DNA of 64,000 bases from contig NC_015416.1 of the NCBI RefSeq assembly GCF_000204415.1, positions 186,001 through 250,000 on the forward strand, given 5' to 3'. The translations under genes and the position numbers were made by a program. This DNA comes from Methanothrix soehngenii GP6. Lineage in GTDB: Archaea; Halobacteriota; Methanosarcinia; Methanotrichales; Methanotrichaceae. How positions within the stretch are numbered: position 1 is the first letter of the stretch; each line of letters starts with the position of its first letter. Positions 36,356-45,383 of this stretch are shown piece by piece. A model generated the notes under the pieces. That model saw only the letters and a program-made list of their open reading frames with translations, was not told the DNA's origin and searched no databases.

Positions 36356-36709
36356 ATGGGCAATAAAGGGAATCAAGACAAAACACTGGGTAATGGCCAC
36401 AGAGTGGTGCTCTGCACCGCTTCTCCCGATAATGGCGAGATGATAGCAAAATCGCTGATAAAAGAGCATCTGGCAGCTTGCGTTAACATCTCAAGTGTCA
36501 ATTCTTGCTATTTATGGGAGGGCAAGCTCAACCTGGATCGCGAGGCTCTATTGATCATAAAGACGGAGCAGACCAGGATTAAAGAGATGATATCGAGGAT
36601 CAGAGAGCTGCACAGCTATGAGCTTCCCGAGATCATCGTCCTCCCGATAATCGACGGCTATCAGCCATATCTTGACTGGATATCGCAATCTGTAGACGGC
36701 TCCAGCTAG
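36356..36709 (+). CDS. cutA: CutA1 divalent cation tolerance protein
   Basis: 117 aa from the ATG at 36356. The core reads CTASPDNGEMIAKSLIKEHL, AACVNISSVNSCYLWEGKL and IRELHSYELPEIIVLPIIDG, the PII-like trimer fold of CutA1. Possible metal binding; physiological role poorly defined in archaea. Eleven bases after moaE, suggesting operon membership. Confidence 0.93.
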   Translation: MGNKGNQDKTLGNGHRVVLCTASPDNGEMIAKSLIKEHLAACVNISSVNSCYLWEGKLNLDREALLIIKTEQTRIKEMISRIRELHSYELPEIIVLPIIDGYQPYLDWISQSVDGSS

Positions 36710-36785
36710 CATAATGATACTAGTGATAAGATAATGATATTCTTGAGAGGATAATGATATATTTTTGCAGTGCATAAGGCTCTCT

Positions 36786-37133
36786 ATGGCCCGAGATCTG
36801 AATGAGCGCGATATAGAGATTCTGAGAAAGCTGGCACCAGAGATCGTGGAGATGGAGCGGCATGGCTACCAGATCGAGTACATGAACATTCTCCCTCCAT
36901 TGGCGAACCATCTCTCCCGCGGGCTGGCAGACTTCGAGCAGAGGCTGAAAAAACTATCAGTCGATGATATGCAATACCTCACGGACATGATTCTCCAGGG
37001 GATGGAAGGACTGAGCTGTCTGGAGCCTGATTATGCCGAGGTCTTCTCCACCATTGCCGGGCAGAGGCTATCGAGCGATGTGGCAGACAGGATTCGCGAG
37101 GTCTATGAAACCGGGGAAGGATGCGGCGCATAA
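36786..37133 (+). CDS. Conserved archaeal hypothetical protein
   Basis: 115 aa, all-helical and acidic, from the ATG at 36786 (MARDLNERDIEILRKLAPEI). No motif that I recognise and no membrane segment. Follows cutA by about 75 bp on the same strand; the intervening AT-rich sequence could hold its own promoter. Confidence 0.65.
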   Translation: MARDLNERDIEILRKLAPEIVEMERHGYQIEYMNILPPLANHLSRGLADFEQRLKKLSVDDMQYLTDMILQGMEGLSCLEPDYAEVFSTIAGQRLSSDVADRIREVYETGEGCGA

Positions 37134-37158
37134 ACCCGGCATAGCATGACATTTAGGG

Positions 37159-37971
37159 ATGACTAGGATGGCTCTTTATCCAGAGGCTATGGACGCCAGG
37201 ATCAACATCGATGACGGTGGAAGGGGTGGATTGCCGGTGGTATTTGTCCATTCCCTTGCTGGAAATGCATCCCAATGGTCCATGCAGCTCGATCACCTCC
37301 GGAAGGAGCGAAGGGCGGTGGCCTTTGACATGCGGGGGCATGGCCTGTCCGATCCGTCATCCGATGGCGACTACTGGGTGGAGACTCTGGCCAAGGATAT
37401 CGGTATTGTGGCACGGTCCCTGGATCTGGAGCGGTTCGTCCTGGTAGGGCACAGCCTTGGTGGCTCGGCTTCAATTGCCTATGCAGGTGAGAATCCCCAT
37501 AGAGTCAGAGGCTTATTGCTTGTCGATCCATCCGGTGATGGAAGAATGTTGCCCAACGAGATAATAGAGCCGTTTCTAGCTGCGCTGCAGTCCGATGATT
37601 ATCTGCGCACTATCAGGGATTACTGGCAGACGTTGCTGGTTGGGTCCAGCCAGGTGGTTGCAGAGAGGGTTATGAACGATCTGTATGCCACCCCGAAAGA
37701 CGTGGTTGCAGGTGCCTTCAGGGATAGCCTCTTATTCGATCCGGTCTCCATGCTCCAGCGTTATTCAGGGCCAAAGCTCTCTGTTATAAGCCACCTGAAT
37801 GATGCCCCCTACAGCCTTCATAATCTTGTTTCTGATCTTCCTTTCATAAAAATATCAGGCACCGGACACTGGCTGCAGATGGACCAGCCTGACGAGTTTA
37901 ACTGGATTCTCGATCAGTTCCTCCACTCAGTGGAAGGCGGGGGAAAATGGCCGGAGGATGGCGGAAGATGA
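37159..37971 (+). CDS. Alpha/beta hydrolase
   Basis: 270 aa. Oxyanion region VVFVHSLAGN, nucleophile elbow GHSLGGSAS, and catalytic histidine in GTGHWLQMDQP. Serine hydrolase of the epoxide hydrolase/esterase clan; substrate unknown. The stop overlaps the proC start as ATGA, so it is coupled to that gene. Confidence 0.87.
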   Translation: MTRMALYPEAMDARINIDDGGRGGLPVVFVHSLAGNASQWSMQLDHLRKERRAVAFDMRGHGLSDPSSDGDYWVETLAKDIGIVARSLDLERFVLVGHSLGGSASIAYAGENPHRVRGLLLVDPSGDGRMLPNEIIEPFLAALQSDDYLRTIRDYWQTLLVGSSQVVAERVMNDLYATPKDVVAGAFRDSLLFDPVSMLQRYSGPKLSVISHLNDAPYSLHNLVSDLPFIKISGTGHWLQMDQPDEFNWILDQFLHSVEGGGKWPEDGGR

Positions 37972-38780
37972 CCGCATACGGCATCATTGGCACCGGCCAC
38001 ATGGGAAGCATGCTGGCAGAAGAATTTATTCGCAGGGGAGCGATCAATAGAGAGGAGCTCTGGGTGAGCAATCGCAGCCAAGAGAAGGCCCAAAAACTGG
38101 CAAGAAAGCTGGGAGTGCGAGCTGCAGATAACCTGAAGGTGGCGGAAAGGTCGGATGTTCTATTCCTGTGCGTGCGGCCTGTGGACCTCAAAGGGGTAAT
38201 AGCTGAGACTAGTGAGCTGCTCACCCCGGAAAAGCTGATCGTATCGGTGGCAGTGGACTTTTCCCTCCGGCAGCTGGAGAGCCTATGCCGGGCCAGGGCG
38301 GCCCGGGCCATTCCCAGCGTCGCCAGCGGTAAAGGACTGGGAGTCACCCTTCTCGTCCTGGGAAGCGGTGCCTCAGAGGATGATAGATCTCTAGTCTTTC
38401 GGCTCTTCGGGTCCATTGGCTGGCCGGTGGAGGTGGCAGAGGAGCAGCTGGAGGTGCTATCCGATCTCACCAGCAGCGGGCCCGCGTATATATCTGCCAT
38501 CCTCAGGGAGTTCGCCCTGGAAGCCTCTATGCGGGGTGCAGGGGTGGATAAAGATCTGGCTGAGCAGTTGATCAAAAAGACACTGATTGGGACTGCGGCT
38601 CTCTTGGAGGATGAGAGCTTTGATGATCTGATTGCGATGGTGGCGACCAGGGGAGGGATAACTGAGGAGGGCGCAAAAGTGATCGAGGCCCTATCGCCGG
38701 AGATGTTCCGCCAGCTCTTTTCGGCGACCTCTGCCAAGCATCGGCTGGTAAAGGATAGGATAGGCAATGTGGAAGAATAG
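37968..38780 (+). CDS. proC: Pyrroline-5-carboxylate reductase-like protein
   Basis: 270 aa from the ATG at 37968 with GGAGGATGGC upstream. N-terminal YGIIGTGHMGSMLAEE binds NAD(P)H; the C-terminal helical domain has the P5CR signature region (LTSSGPAYISAIL and ATRGGITEEGAKVIE). It forms proline from pyrroline-5-carboxylate. The family signature is somewhat divergent, so a related imine reductase cannot be excluded. Confidence 0.85.
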   Translation: MTAYGIIGTGHMGSMLAEEFIRRGAINREELWVSNRSQEKAQKLARKLGVRAADNLKVAERSDVLFLCVRPVDLKGVIAETSELLTPEKLIVSVAVDFSLRQLESLCRARAARAIPSVASGKGLGVTLLVLGSGASEDDRSLVFRLFGSIGWPVEVAEEQLEVLSDLTSSGPAYISAILREFALEASMRGAGVDKDLAEQLIKKTLIGTAALLEDESFDDLIAMVATRGGITEEGAKVIEALSPEMFRQLFSATSAKHRLVKDRIGNVEE

Positions 38781-38992
38781 CTGATGCGCTTGATTGCGCT
38801 GATCGCATTGCTATGGGTCATTGCATCCAACCATCTCACTATCCCTCATTTCTTCCTCGCGGCGGAATGTCTCACTCGCGTGAGACGGCGGTTTATTTTG
38901 GCTTTAATGATATCGATTTTATTGATAAAGTGGCCAATATTTGCCATTCACTCAGTTGGGCACTGGATGCCCAGGTCCACAAAGCCGAAAAG

Positions 38993-39028
38993 TTTAAATA
39001 GCAATTTATACACTAACTAGAAGTTAGT
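38993..39028 (+). promoter_or_regulatory. cdc48 promoter with HSR1-type heat-shock operator
   Basis: TATA-like TTTAAATA (38993-39000) and TTTATA (39005-39010) are followed by the perfect palindrome ACTAACT-AGA-AGTTAGT (39012-39028). Its core fits CTAAC-N5-GTTAG exactly, the site reported for the heat-shock regulator HSR1 upstream of the hsp20-cdc48 operon in Archaeoglobus fulgidus. The operator lies at the expected transcription start, so repression by steric block is likely. Confidence 0.7.
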
Positions 39029-39045
39029 AATATCAGGTATCAAGA

Positions 39046-39102
39046 ATGATGATTCGAGAATTGATGTGGCCCAGGGAATGCAGGCCTCAAAGGATGAATT
39101 GA
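39046..39102 (+). CDS. Short leader ORF 1 (18 aa) upstream of cdc48
   Basis: MMIRELMWPRECRPQRMN, preceded by AGGT seven bases upstream. The stop overlaps the start of the next short ORF as TGATG. May be a leader peptide or chance; the linked TGATG junctions suggest translational coupling toward cdc48. Confidence 0.3.
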   Translation: MMIRELMWPRECRPQRMN

Positions 39103-39239
39103 TGGCGAATCGCCCTCTGGGGAGATCAACCTTTTACAGAGGAATGAGCGCCCCACATGATCAGAATAGCAGCAAAGATAAAAATCATTCAGGTGACGAC
39201 AAAGCAAGAGAATACAAAAAAAGAAATGGAGGATTCTGA
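39102..39239 (+). CDS. Short ORF 2 (45 aa) coupled to cdc48
   Basis: A polar, basic 45-residue ORF (starts [14 protein letters not shown]) with AGGATGA upstream. Its stop overlaps the cdc48 ATG as TGATG. No family recognised and no membrane segment. Could be a small partner of Cdc48 or merely a translational coupler; real protein status uncertain. Confidence 0.4.
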   Translation: MANRPLGRSTFYRGMSAPHDQNSSKDKNHSGDDKAREYKKRNGGF

Positions 39240-41410
39240 TGGCAGGAGATATCACGCTTAAGGTAATTGAAGCCCGTCCCACTGATGTGGGAAGGGGCAT
39301 CGCCCGGGTTGACCCGCAGGTATTGAACGATATGGGCTGGCAGGCAGGCGATGTAGTCAGCATTCAGGGAAAGAAGAAGACTGCGGCTTTGGTCTGGCCT
39401 GGATACCCTGAGGACACTGGCCATGGCGTCGTGCGCCTGGATGGAAACACCCGCCGAAATGCTGGAGTTAGCATCGACGACAAAGTACCCCTGAAGATCG
39501 CTCAGGCCACTCCCGCAGAGGTTGTGCTTTTCGCTCCCACCGTTCCCCTTCGGATCACCGGCGGGGAGGAGTATCTTAAGAGGTATATGGAAGGGCGGGT
39601 CATCACCCGTGGGGACATAATTGAGATCTCTGTGATGGGCAGAAAGATAGAGCTCATGGCCACCCGGGTCGCTCCCCCCAAGGAAGGAACGGTGATTGGC
39701 GAGCGGACGAGGATCGATATCACCGATAAGCCGGCCAAGGAGGAGAAGGTCGGACCGCGGGTCACCTATGAGGACATCGGCGGCCTCTCTGCAGAGATCA
39801 AGAAGGTCAGGGAGATGATTGAGCTTCCCATGAAGCACCCTGAGCTCTTCGAGCGGCTGGGGGTTGAGGCTCCCAAAGGCGTTCTGCTCTATGGTCCGCC
39901 TGGCACGGGCAAGACTCTGCTGGCAAAAGCACTGGCCTCAGAGACCAATGCCCACTTCGAGACCCTGAGCGGCCCGGAGATCATGTCCAAGTACTATGGC
40001 GAGTCGGAGGAGAAGCTCCGCCAGCTGTTCAAGACGGCAGAAGAGCAGGCACCTTCGATCATCCTCATCGATGAGATCGACTCCATCGCCCCCAAGAGAG
40101 AAGAGGTAACGGGCGAGGTGGAGCGCCGGGTGGTAGCTCAGCTTCTGGCTCTGATGGACGGCATGGAGACGCGCGGAAAAGTGGTGGTCATCGCTGCTAC
40201 CAACCGGCCGGACTCCATCGATCCAGCCCTGCGCAGGCCGGGAAGGTTCGACCGGGAGATTGAGATCGGGGTTCCCAACAGGCAGTCGCGCCTGGAGGTA
40301 CTGCAGATCCACACCAGAGGAATGCCCCTGGCCAAGGACGTGAACCAGGAGAAGTTCGCTGATGTAACCCACGGATTCGTGGGAGCGGATCTCGCTGCTC
40401 TGGCCAGGGAGGCGGCTATGCGCGCCATCCGCCGGGTGCTGCCGGAGATCGACCTGGAGGTCGAGTCCATACCGGTGGAGACGCTCAATAAGATCGAGGT
40501 CAACAACGAGGACTTCCTGGCAGCCCTGCGGGAGATGGAGCCTTCGGCCATGCGTGAGGTGATGGTCGAGTCCCCCAATGTGCATTGGGATGAGATCGGC
40601 GGACTGGCTGAGGTCAAGCAGCAGCTGATAGAGTCTGTGGAGTGGCCCCTTACCTATGCCAGGCTCTTCGAGCACATGGACGCCAAGCCGCCCAGAGGAA
40701 TCCTGCTCTACGGCCCGCCTGGAACGGGCAAGACCATGCTCGCCAAAGCGGTAGCCACGGAGAGCCAGGCCAACTTCATCAGCATCAAAGGCCCGGAGTT
40801 CCTGAGCAAGTGGGTGGGCGAGTCGGAGAAGGCAGTGAGAGAGACGTTCCGCAAGGCCAGGCAGGCTGCACCCTCGGTGGTCTTCCTGGATGAGATCGAC
40901 TCCATCGCTCCCTCCCGTGGAGGGATGAGCAGTGACTCTCATGTCACCGAGAGGGTGATCTCTCAGATCCTGACTGAACTGGATGGCCTGGAGTCCCTGA
41001 ACGACGTGATGGTGATCGCGGCCACCAACCGGCCGGATATCATCGATGCCGCTCTGCTCCGTCCCGGAAGGTTCGACCGGCTGATCGAGATCAGCTTACC
41101 GGATGAGGAGGCCAGAAGGGAGATCTTGAAGATCCACACCTCGAAAAAGCCCCTGGCGGATGACATCGACCTGGATGATATTGCCAAGAGGACAGACAAG
41201 TTCTCAGGCGCAGATCTTGGTGCGGTGGTCAATGAGGCGGTTATGCTCGCCATCCGTGAGTATGTCCTGAGCGGCCAGTGCAAGGCGGACGAGGAGATCT
41301 GCGAGTATAAGGTTTCCAAGAAGCATTTCGAAGAGGCCTTAAAGAAGGTCACGCCTACGGCTATAGAGCTGGACCTGTACAAGAGATTCGCATCCGGCAA
41401 AGCGGCTTGA
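39239..41410 (+). CDS. cdc48: Cdc48/VAT AAA+ ATPase
   Basis: 723 aa. N-terminal double-psi barrel and four-stranded domain (residues 1-~165) are followed by two AAA modules: Walker A GPPGTGKT at 219-226 and again at about 492-499, Walker [14 protein letters not shown] and [13 protein letters not shown], then the arginine-finger region [11 protein letters not shown] and [10 protein letters not shown]. It unfolds proteins for degradation by the proteasome. Lacks the long C-terminal tail of eukaryotic p97. Heat-shock control is suggested by the operator upstream. GGAGGA lies before the ATG. Confidence 0.97.
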   Translation: MAGDITLKVIEARPTDVGRGIARVDPQVLNDMGWQAGDVVSIQGKKKTAALVWPGYPEDTGHGVVRLDGNTRRNAGVSIDDKVPLKIAQATPAEVVLFAPTVPLRITGGEEYLKRYMEGRVITRGDIIEISVMGRKIELMATRVAPPKEGTVIGERTRIDITDKPAKEEKVGPRVTYEDIGGLSAEIKKVREMIELPMKHPELFERLGVEAPKGVLLYGPPGTGKTLLAKALASETNAHFETLSGPEIMSKYYGESEEKLRQLFKTAEEQAPSIILIDEIDSIAPKREEVTGEVERRVVAQLLALMDGMETRGKVVVIAATNRPDSIDPALRRPGRFDREIEIGVPNRQSRLEVLQIHTRGMPLAKDVNQEKFADVTHGFVGADLAALAREAAMRAIRRVLPEIDLEVESIPVETLNKIEVNNEDFLAALREMEPSAMREVMVESPNVHWDEIGGLAEVKQQLIESVEWPLTYARLFEHMDAKPPRGILLYGPPGTGKTMLAKAVATESQANFISIKGPEFLSKWVGESEKAVRETFRKARQAAPSVVFLDEIDSIAPSRGGMSSDSHVTERVISQILTELDGLESLNDVMVIAATNRPDIIDAALLRPGRFDRLIEISLPDEEARREILKIHTSKKPLADDIDLDDIAKRTDKFSGADLGAVVNEAVMLAIREYVLSGQCKADEEICEYKVSKKHFEEALKKVTPTAIELDLYKRFASGKAA

Positions 41411-41462
41411 ATAGCGGGAAAGAGAGAGCGAGAATGAGGCTGGAGAGAGGTCCGGCCTCGCA

Positions 41463-41470
41463 TTTTTTTT
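41463..41470 (+). terminator. Oligo-T terminator after cdc48
   Basis: Eight-T run about 50 bases after the stop, preceded by a GC-rich stretch with partial symmetry (GAGGCTGG, then CGGCCTC). Confidence 0.55.
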
Positions 41471-41637
41471 AATTTATTTCTTGTTTTGCTTCAATATCCG
41501 ATCATCGGATCATTACATTACATTTCCAAGAGTGGCCACAAACAGGGGGCAGTGTACTGCGCCTCTGTAGTGAACCGCTATGCTCTGACCTAACCACAGC
41601 GAAGCAGAGGCGCAAAGGCAATAATTTCTGCCAGAAA

Positions 41638-42411
41638 TCACCCACACAATTCAGCGAAAAGCCAATTATTTAGTTGTGACTCAAGTTCAATAGCAGCTGA
41701 TGATGATGTCTTTAGAACTGAAATATGATTTTTCAGAAGGTTTCTGGCATAATTCATATCCTGCAAGGATTGCTCCAATTCGAAATCCGATCCTGCAATT
41801 CTGGCCGCAAAGTACCACATGCCTTGATTGCATCGTTCTGGATTAATATTGCACTCCTTACAACGATCAACAATCCATTCTGCAATTGCTCTATTATCCA
41901 TTTCGCTCGAATTATTCAATGACTGAACTATTCTGCGAATCCAGATATCTACTGGCTGCAAAAGCCATCTATCCTTGATAGGCGTCAAATTATAATTCAC
42001 AGCGACATCACGCAGAAAGAGCGATGCAATCTTATTTCCTACTCCACGTATTCTTTTCAATCGATCATGAGCCGCTTTGATCTGATCTTTATTCAAATCT
42101 TCCTTCGATGCAGAGACTATGTTTTCAGAACCTAACGCACACCAAATACACATTTCATTAGTATTGCATGAGTTATCATCGTGATACAAAGGATTTATAT
42201 CTTTATTTAATCCTTTATTGCGGAGAGAATTACCAAAATTTTTCCATATATCTTGGGGAGAATCATGGTTATCTTCAGACTTCTTTATTGCTTTTACAGC
42301 AGCGGGCGGATAGGAAGGGCTTCTGCCCTGATGCTCAAAAGCATATCCTCTAAAAAATATACATACTGCATCAATGGTATTCCCCAGATGGCTGCAATAC
42401 TTCCCCCACAA
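41638..42411 (-). CDS. HhH-GPD-glycosylase-like protein
   Basis: 257 aa from a proposed TTG at 42411; the frame is open back to an ATG at 42474. N-terminal FFRGYAFEHQGRSPSY is conserved in a little-described family. The middle LKRIRGVGNKIASLFLRDVA is a helix-hairpin-helix, followed by LLQPVDIWIRRIVQSL, where the aspartate matches the catalytic Asp of HhH-GPD DNA glycosylases. Cysteines in CIWC and RCKECNINPERC could hold a metal or cluster. Glycosylase or base-sensing activity is inferred. Last gene of the Nmad3/nuclease island. Confidence 0.6.
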   Translation of the reverse strand: MWGKYCSHLGNTIDAVCIFFRGYAFEHQGRSPSYPPAAVKAIKKSEDNHDSPQDIWKNFGNSLRNKGLNKDINPLYHDDNSCNTNEMCIWCALGSENIVSASKEDLNKDQIKAAHDRLKRIRGVGNKIASLFLRDVAVNYNLTPIKDRWLLQPVDIWIRRIVQSLNNSSEMDNRAIAEWIVDRCKECNINPERCNQGMWYFAARIAGSDFELEQSLQDMNYARNLLKNHISVLKTSSSAAIELESQLNNWLFAELCG

Positions 42412-42806
42412 TGGCTCTTGATAGGAAGCTCTAAAGAGGACTGAAACGGCCTCGAACATCTTGGCTCCAGCCAATAAGATACTCGCCCATCTCTTCCTCC
42501 TCGATGAACGTTTTCCTTCACTTCCGAGGGCAGCATCACAAATGAATTTGGTTTTTCAAGCACATCATTTACTATGACCCAGAAGTCTCCTCCAATATTG
42601 TCCAGACTACCTCCCATTGGCACAGAATTGCGTTTTCTCAGAGACTTGACTTGAATCCCTTTAAAACACGATCCATCGCTATTGTATGCTACGATATCGA
42701 TCCCACGCGCATTGCGCGCGGTAGGCATTACATTCCAACCTCTTCGTGATAATTGATAGCAGGTGTAATACAGACCGACGTTTCCGATGATATGATTACC
42801 TGGCAC
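42294..42806 (-). CDS. PD-(D/E)XK (Mrr-like) nuclease-like protein, probably frameshifted at 3' end
   Basis: 170 aa from the GTG at 42806, with AAGGAG upstream. NHIIGNVGLYYTCYQLSRRG, then ARGIDIVAY and FKGIQVKSLRKRN give the Asp and Q-x-K of Mrr-type restriction-endonuclease folds. After VSYWLEP near 42465 the translation loses family character and overlaps the downstream gene by more than 100 bp. A single-base shift there would instead end the protein at the TAG at 42431, just before the glycosylase-like gene, so a frameshift is likely. Probable DNA-targeting partner of Nmad3. Confidence 0.6.
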   Translation of the reverse strand: MPGNHIIGNVGLYYTCYQLSRRGWNVMPTARNARGIDIVAYNSDGSCFKGIQVKSLRKRNSVPMGGSLDNIGGDFWVIVNDVLEKPNSFVMLPSEVKENVHRGGRDGRVSYWLEPRCSRPFQSSLELPIKSHCGGSIAAIWGIPLMQYVYFLEDMLLSIRAEALPIRPLL

Positions 42807-42824
42807 TCTTCCCACTCCTTCTGC

Positions 42825-43504
42825 TCAACGATCAATTTGAGATTCTTCAATCTTATTCCTGGCCCACTCTTCTACACCATTATTATCCATGATGACAAAT
42901 TCCTGTCCCCTTCCCGCCGATTTGAAGTATCCATCTTTCCAAGGTTTTTTATGATAGCTGATTTTTGCTTCTTTAAAACAGTCGGGCAGGGCCCACTTGG
43001 ATTTTGAGTATCCTCTCTTAGTTAAAACAAGTCTATCGCTGAAAATGAACCTTCCCGCTCCAGGAAGCGACTCACTCCAACTTAGATGATCCCTGGCTAC
43101 ATAAATGGTGTTTGTTTCGTTACTCTTTCTCGCATTATTAGCATGGGGATGATAACTCATCCACTCAGGCACATCGAATTTCTGGTCTACCTTAATTATG
43201 TCTCCTATCTGGAGATATCCGAAAATAACATGCATCTCTTTTTCATGGGGATCGTATGCCAGCTTACCATCATCGTTTCTGGTTTTCCTGAAGCTTCCAA
43301 AGAATAGAAACAGATCGTCTCTTCTAACATCTTGCTTTTGCAGGTGACCTTGTGCTGCATCCACCTGGCCAAACAAAGGTCTCCAATTTGGCTCTCGATG
43401 GATAGCATTTTTAAAGATATCGGGATCCAAATGACACCCAAAATCATTACTAAGATCTATTCGTTCGTTGCTCGACTTTATGCTAGGCATGAGATCTCTC
43501 ATTA
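42825..43504 (-). pseudogene. Nmad3 gene, C-terminal fragment
   Basis: Carries most of a nucleotide-modification-associated domain 3 protein: GCHLDPDIF, WRPLFGQVDAAQGHLQKQ, RRDDLFLFFGSFR, then HVIFGYLQIGDII and GAGRFIFSDRLVLTKRGYS. The N-terminal 55 codons lie 1.9 kb away (45378-45543) beyond the IS1634-like element. Joining both fragments and removing one copy of the TCATTA duplication restores an in-frame protein of about 280 aa. Nmad3 proteins are predicted to act with DNA-base modification systems; the function is not known. Confidence 0.78.
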
Positions 43505-45383
43505 CCTGAACAGCGTGGCACTTACTCCCCACTAGAATTTATCCTTCTGTTAATGAGCCATTTCTGAAACTGATTTTCCAAAATAAGCCACTATATTAAA
43601 TTATCCTCGTACCGAAATATACTTATGCTTGTAGGGAGTATACTCCCCACATGGCTATCAAAAGGCGCAAGCGAGGAGGTCATGTTTACCTTGAGGAATA
43701 CAAAACCACAAGGGAAGAGGGAAAAGTAGTCAGTAAGTTCGTGCGCTATATTGGACGAGAAGATGCCAAATCCGATACCTATAAACCTCGTAAGAAGGTC
43801 ATAGATCGACTTGATTTGTCCAGATCATATCGAGCAGGTGACGTTCAATTGCTCTGGTCGATTGCCGAGGATCTTGGTTTTATCCAGATAATCGACGGAA
43901 TCTGCTGCTCCGATTCAGGCTTAAACGGCGTCTCTCCAGGGAAATTGCTGACTGTTTGGGCAATAAACCGTGCGATCGACCCAGATAGTGCTACTATGCT
44001 TGAGCGATGGGTGCAAACTACAGATCTCCCGCATCTTGCAGGTCTTCCCGCAGATGTCTTCACAAAGGATGCATTCCTTTTTGCACTTGATTTCGTATGC
44101 AAGGAAGACAAGACCGCAGCTTCTATTACCGATTTGAGTTCGAGGATAGATGACGCTCTGTACCATAGATGGCGAAAAAGCCATCCACTCCCTGCCGATG
44201 AAAAAGAGACATTAGCTTACGACCTTACAACTTTGCTGTTTTTCGGAGTTAGTTGCCCTCTTGCTGAGCTTGGATATAATCCTGATAGAATTCGTCGGCG
44301 TCAAGCTAACCTCGCGATTCTTGTGTCAAAACGAGATCGATATCCTCTTTCGCATTTTGTGTACAACGGAAGCCGTCACAGCATATCCACAGTGAAAAAC
44401 CTGCTGAATCGCTTATCTAAAATGGCCATTGAACCTGGAACTCTAATATGGGATCGCGGAAACGTATCAAAAAAACATGTGCAAATGGTAGATGAGTCTG
44501 GGTGGAAACTGATATGCGGCGTACCTAAAACATCGAAAGAAGCAAAAGAAATCATCGGCAAAACCAAAATCCCAATTAGCCCTGATTCGCTTGTCCGCAG
44601 CAGTCATGCGGGGCATATCTATGCGATAAAGACAGAAAATGAACTTTTCGGAAAAGAACGCTCTACAATCGTTTATGCCAATCGCGAAAGAAGCGTGAAG
44701 GATGCTGATGCAAGAAATGAAGCGCTTTCCGTAATCGGAGAAAGCCTCAACGAGCTAAGCCAGACTGGAAAAGACTGGTCCGAAAAACGACTCCATGATC
44801 GAATAAAAAACATAGTCGGACAGTGGTCTGGCTTTATTGATGCCAGCGTGCGCAGAAAAAAAGACGGGCCTAGGATTGAATGGAGTTATGATCGACAGAG
44901 ACTCCGATCTGCGGAAAAATATGATGGAAAATGGCTCATATTATCTACTGATTACTCATTAAATGCAAATAATGCTGTGAACATGTATCTGGAAAAGGAC
45001 TTCATAGAGAAAGTCTTTCGTGTTTTGAAAACACATGAAGAGGTCGAACCTGTTCGACACAGATTGGAGCATCGTGTGAAAGCTTACCTTTTCGTCTGCA
45101 TGCTTGCATATCGATTGTTGGCTGTGCTTCAATGGAAGCTCAAAGAGGCTTCTGGCAAAGAAGGATCTTGGGAGAGCGCGGATATGTTTTTGCGGGATCT
45201 GGCCGTGGTGCAAAGAGTCGAGGTTCGATTTGGCAACGAGGTCAAAACATGGTATCTCAATATGACCGATTCTGTTTCTGCAAGATTAAAGGAGATCGGA
45301 ATGAGTGCGTTATTCAAAGAGGAGACTCGACTCGTCGGCTAACGAGAGATGTAGGGAGGAAGTCATCGCTGATCAGGTCATTA
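43499..45383 (+). mobile_element. IS1634-like insertion sequence with 6-bp target duplication
   Basis: Element 43505-45377 (1873 bp) flanked by TCATTA at 43499-43504 and 45378-45383. Left end CCTGAACAGCG, right end CGCTGATCAGG: 10 of 11 bases are inverted repeats, with further similarity inward (ACTTACTCCCC versus ACTTCCTCCC). One transposase fills it. Both ends and duplication are intact, so insertion is recent. It interrupts the Nmad3 gene. Confidence 0.9.
43651..45342 (+). CDS. IS1634/IS4-superfamily transposase
   Basis: 563 aa DDE transposase. The N-terminal YLEEYKTTREEGKVVSKFVR is typical of the IS1634 group. Catalytic-core segments are ETLAYDLTTLLFFG (first Asp), GTLIWDRGNVSKKH (second Asp) and the C-terminal EKDFIEKVFRVLKTHEEVEP (Glu in the Y/D-x-x-R/K-x-x-E-like region). 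The frame is uninterrupted, so the element may be active. Codons are less GC-rich than in neighbouring housekeeping genes. Confidence 0.92.
   Translation: MAIKRRKRGGHVYLEEYKTTREEGKVVSKFVRYIGREDAKSDTYKPRKKVIDRLDLSRSYRAGDVQLLWSIAEDLGFIQIIDGICCSDSGLNGVSPGKLLTVWAINRAIDPDSATMLERWVQTTDLPHLAGLPADVFTKDAFLFALDFVCKEDKTAASITDLSSRIDDALYHRWRKSHPLPADEKETLAYDLTTLLFFGVSCPLAELGYNPDRIRRRQANLAILVSKRDRYPLSHFVYNGSRHSISTVKNLLNRLSKMAIEPGTLIWDRGNVSKKHVQMVDESGWKLICGVPKTSKEAKEIIGKTKIPISPDSLVRSSHAGHIYAIKTENELFGKERSTIVYANRERSVKDADARNEALSVIGESLNELSQTGKDWSEKRLHDRIKNIVGQWSGFIDASVRRKKDGPRIEWSYDRQRLRSAEKYDGKWLILSTDYSLNANNAVNMYLEKDFIEKVFRVLKTHEEVEPVRHRLEHRVKAYLFVCMLAYRLLAVLQWKLKEASGKEGSWESADMFLRDLAVVQRVEVRFGNEVKTWYLNMTDSVSARLKEIGMSALFKEETRLVG

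Noticed and set aside
37898-38839. 313-codon minus-strand frame opposite proC
   Set aside because: Ser/Arg-rich shadow frame; proC motifs lie on the plus strand with an ATGA-coupled start.
39938-40942. 334-codon open frame on the minus strand opposite cdc48
   Set aside because: Shadow of a GC-rich real gene; translation is rich in His, Leu and Arg without family character, and the plus strand encodes a clear AAA+ ATPase.
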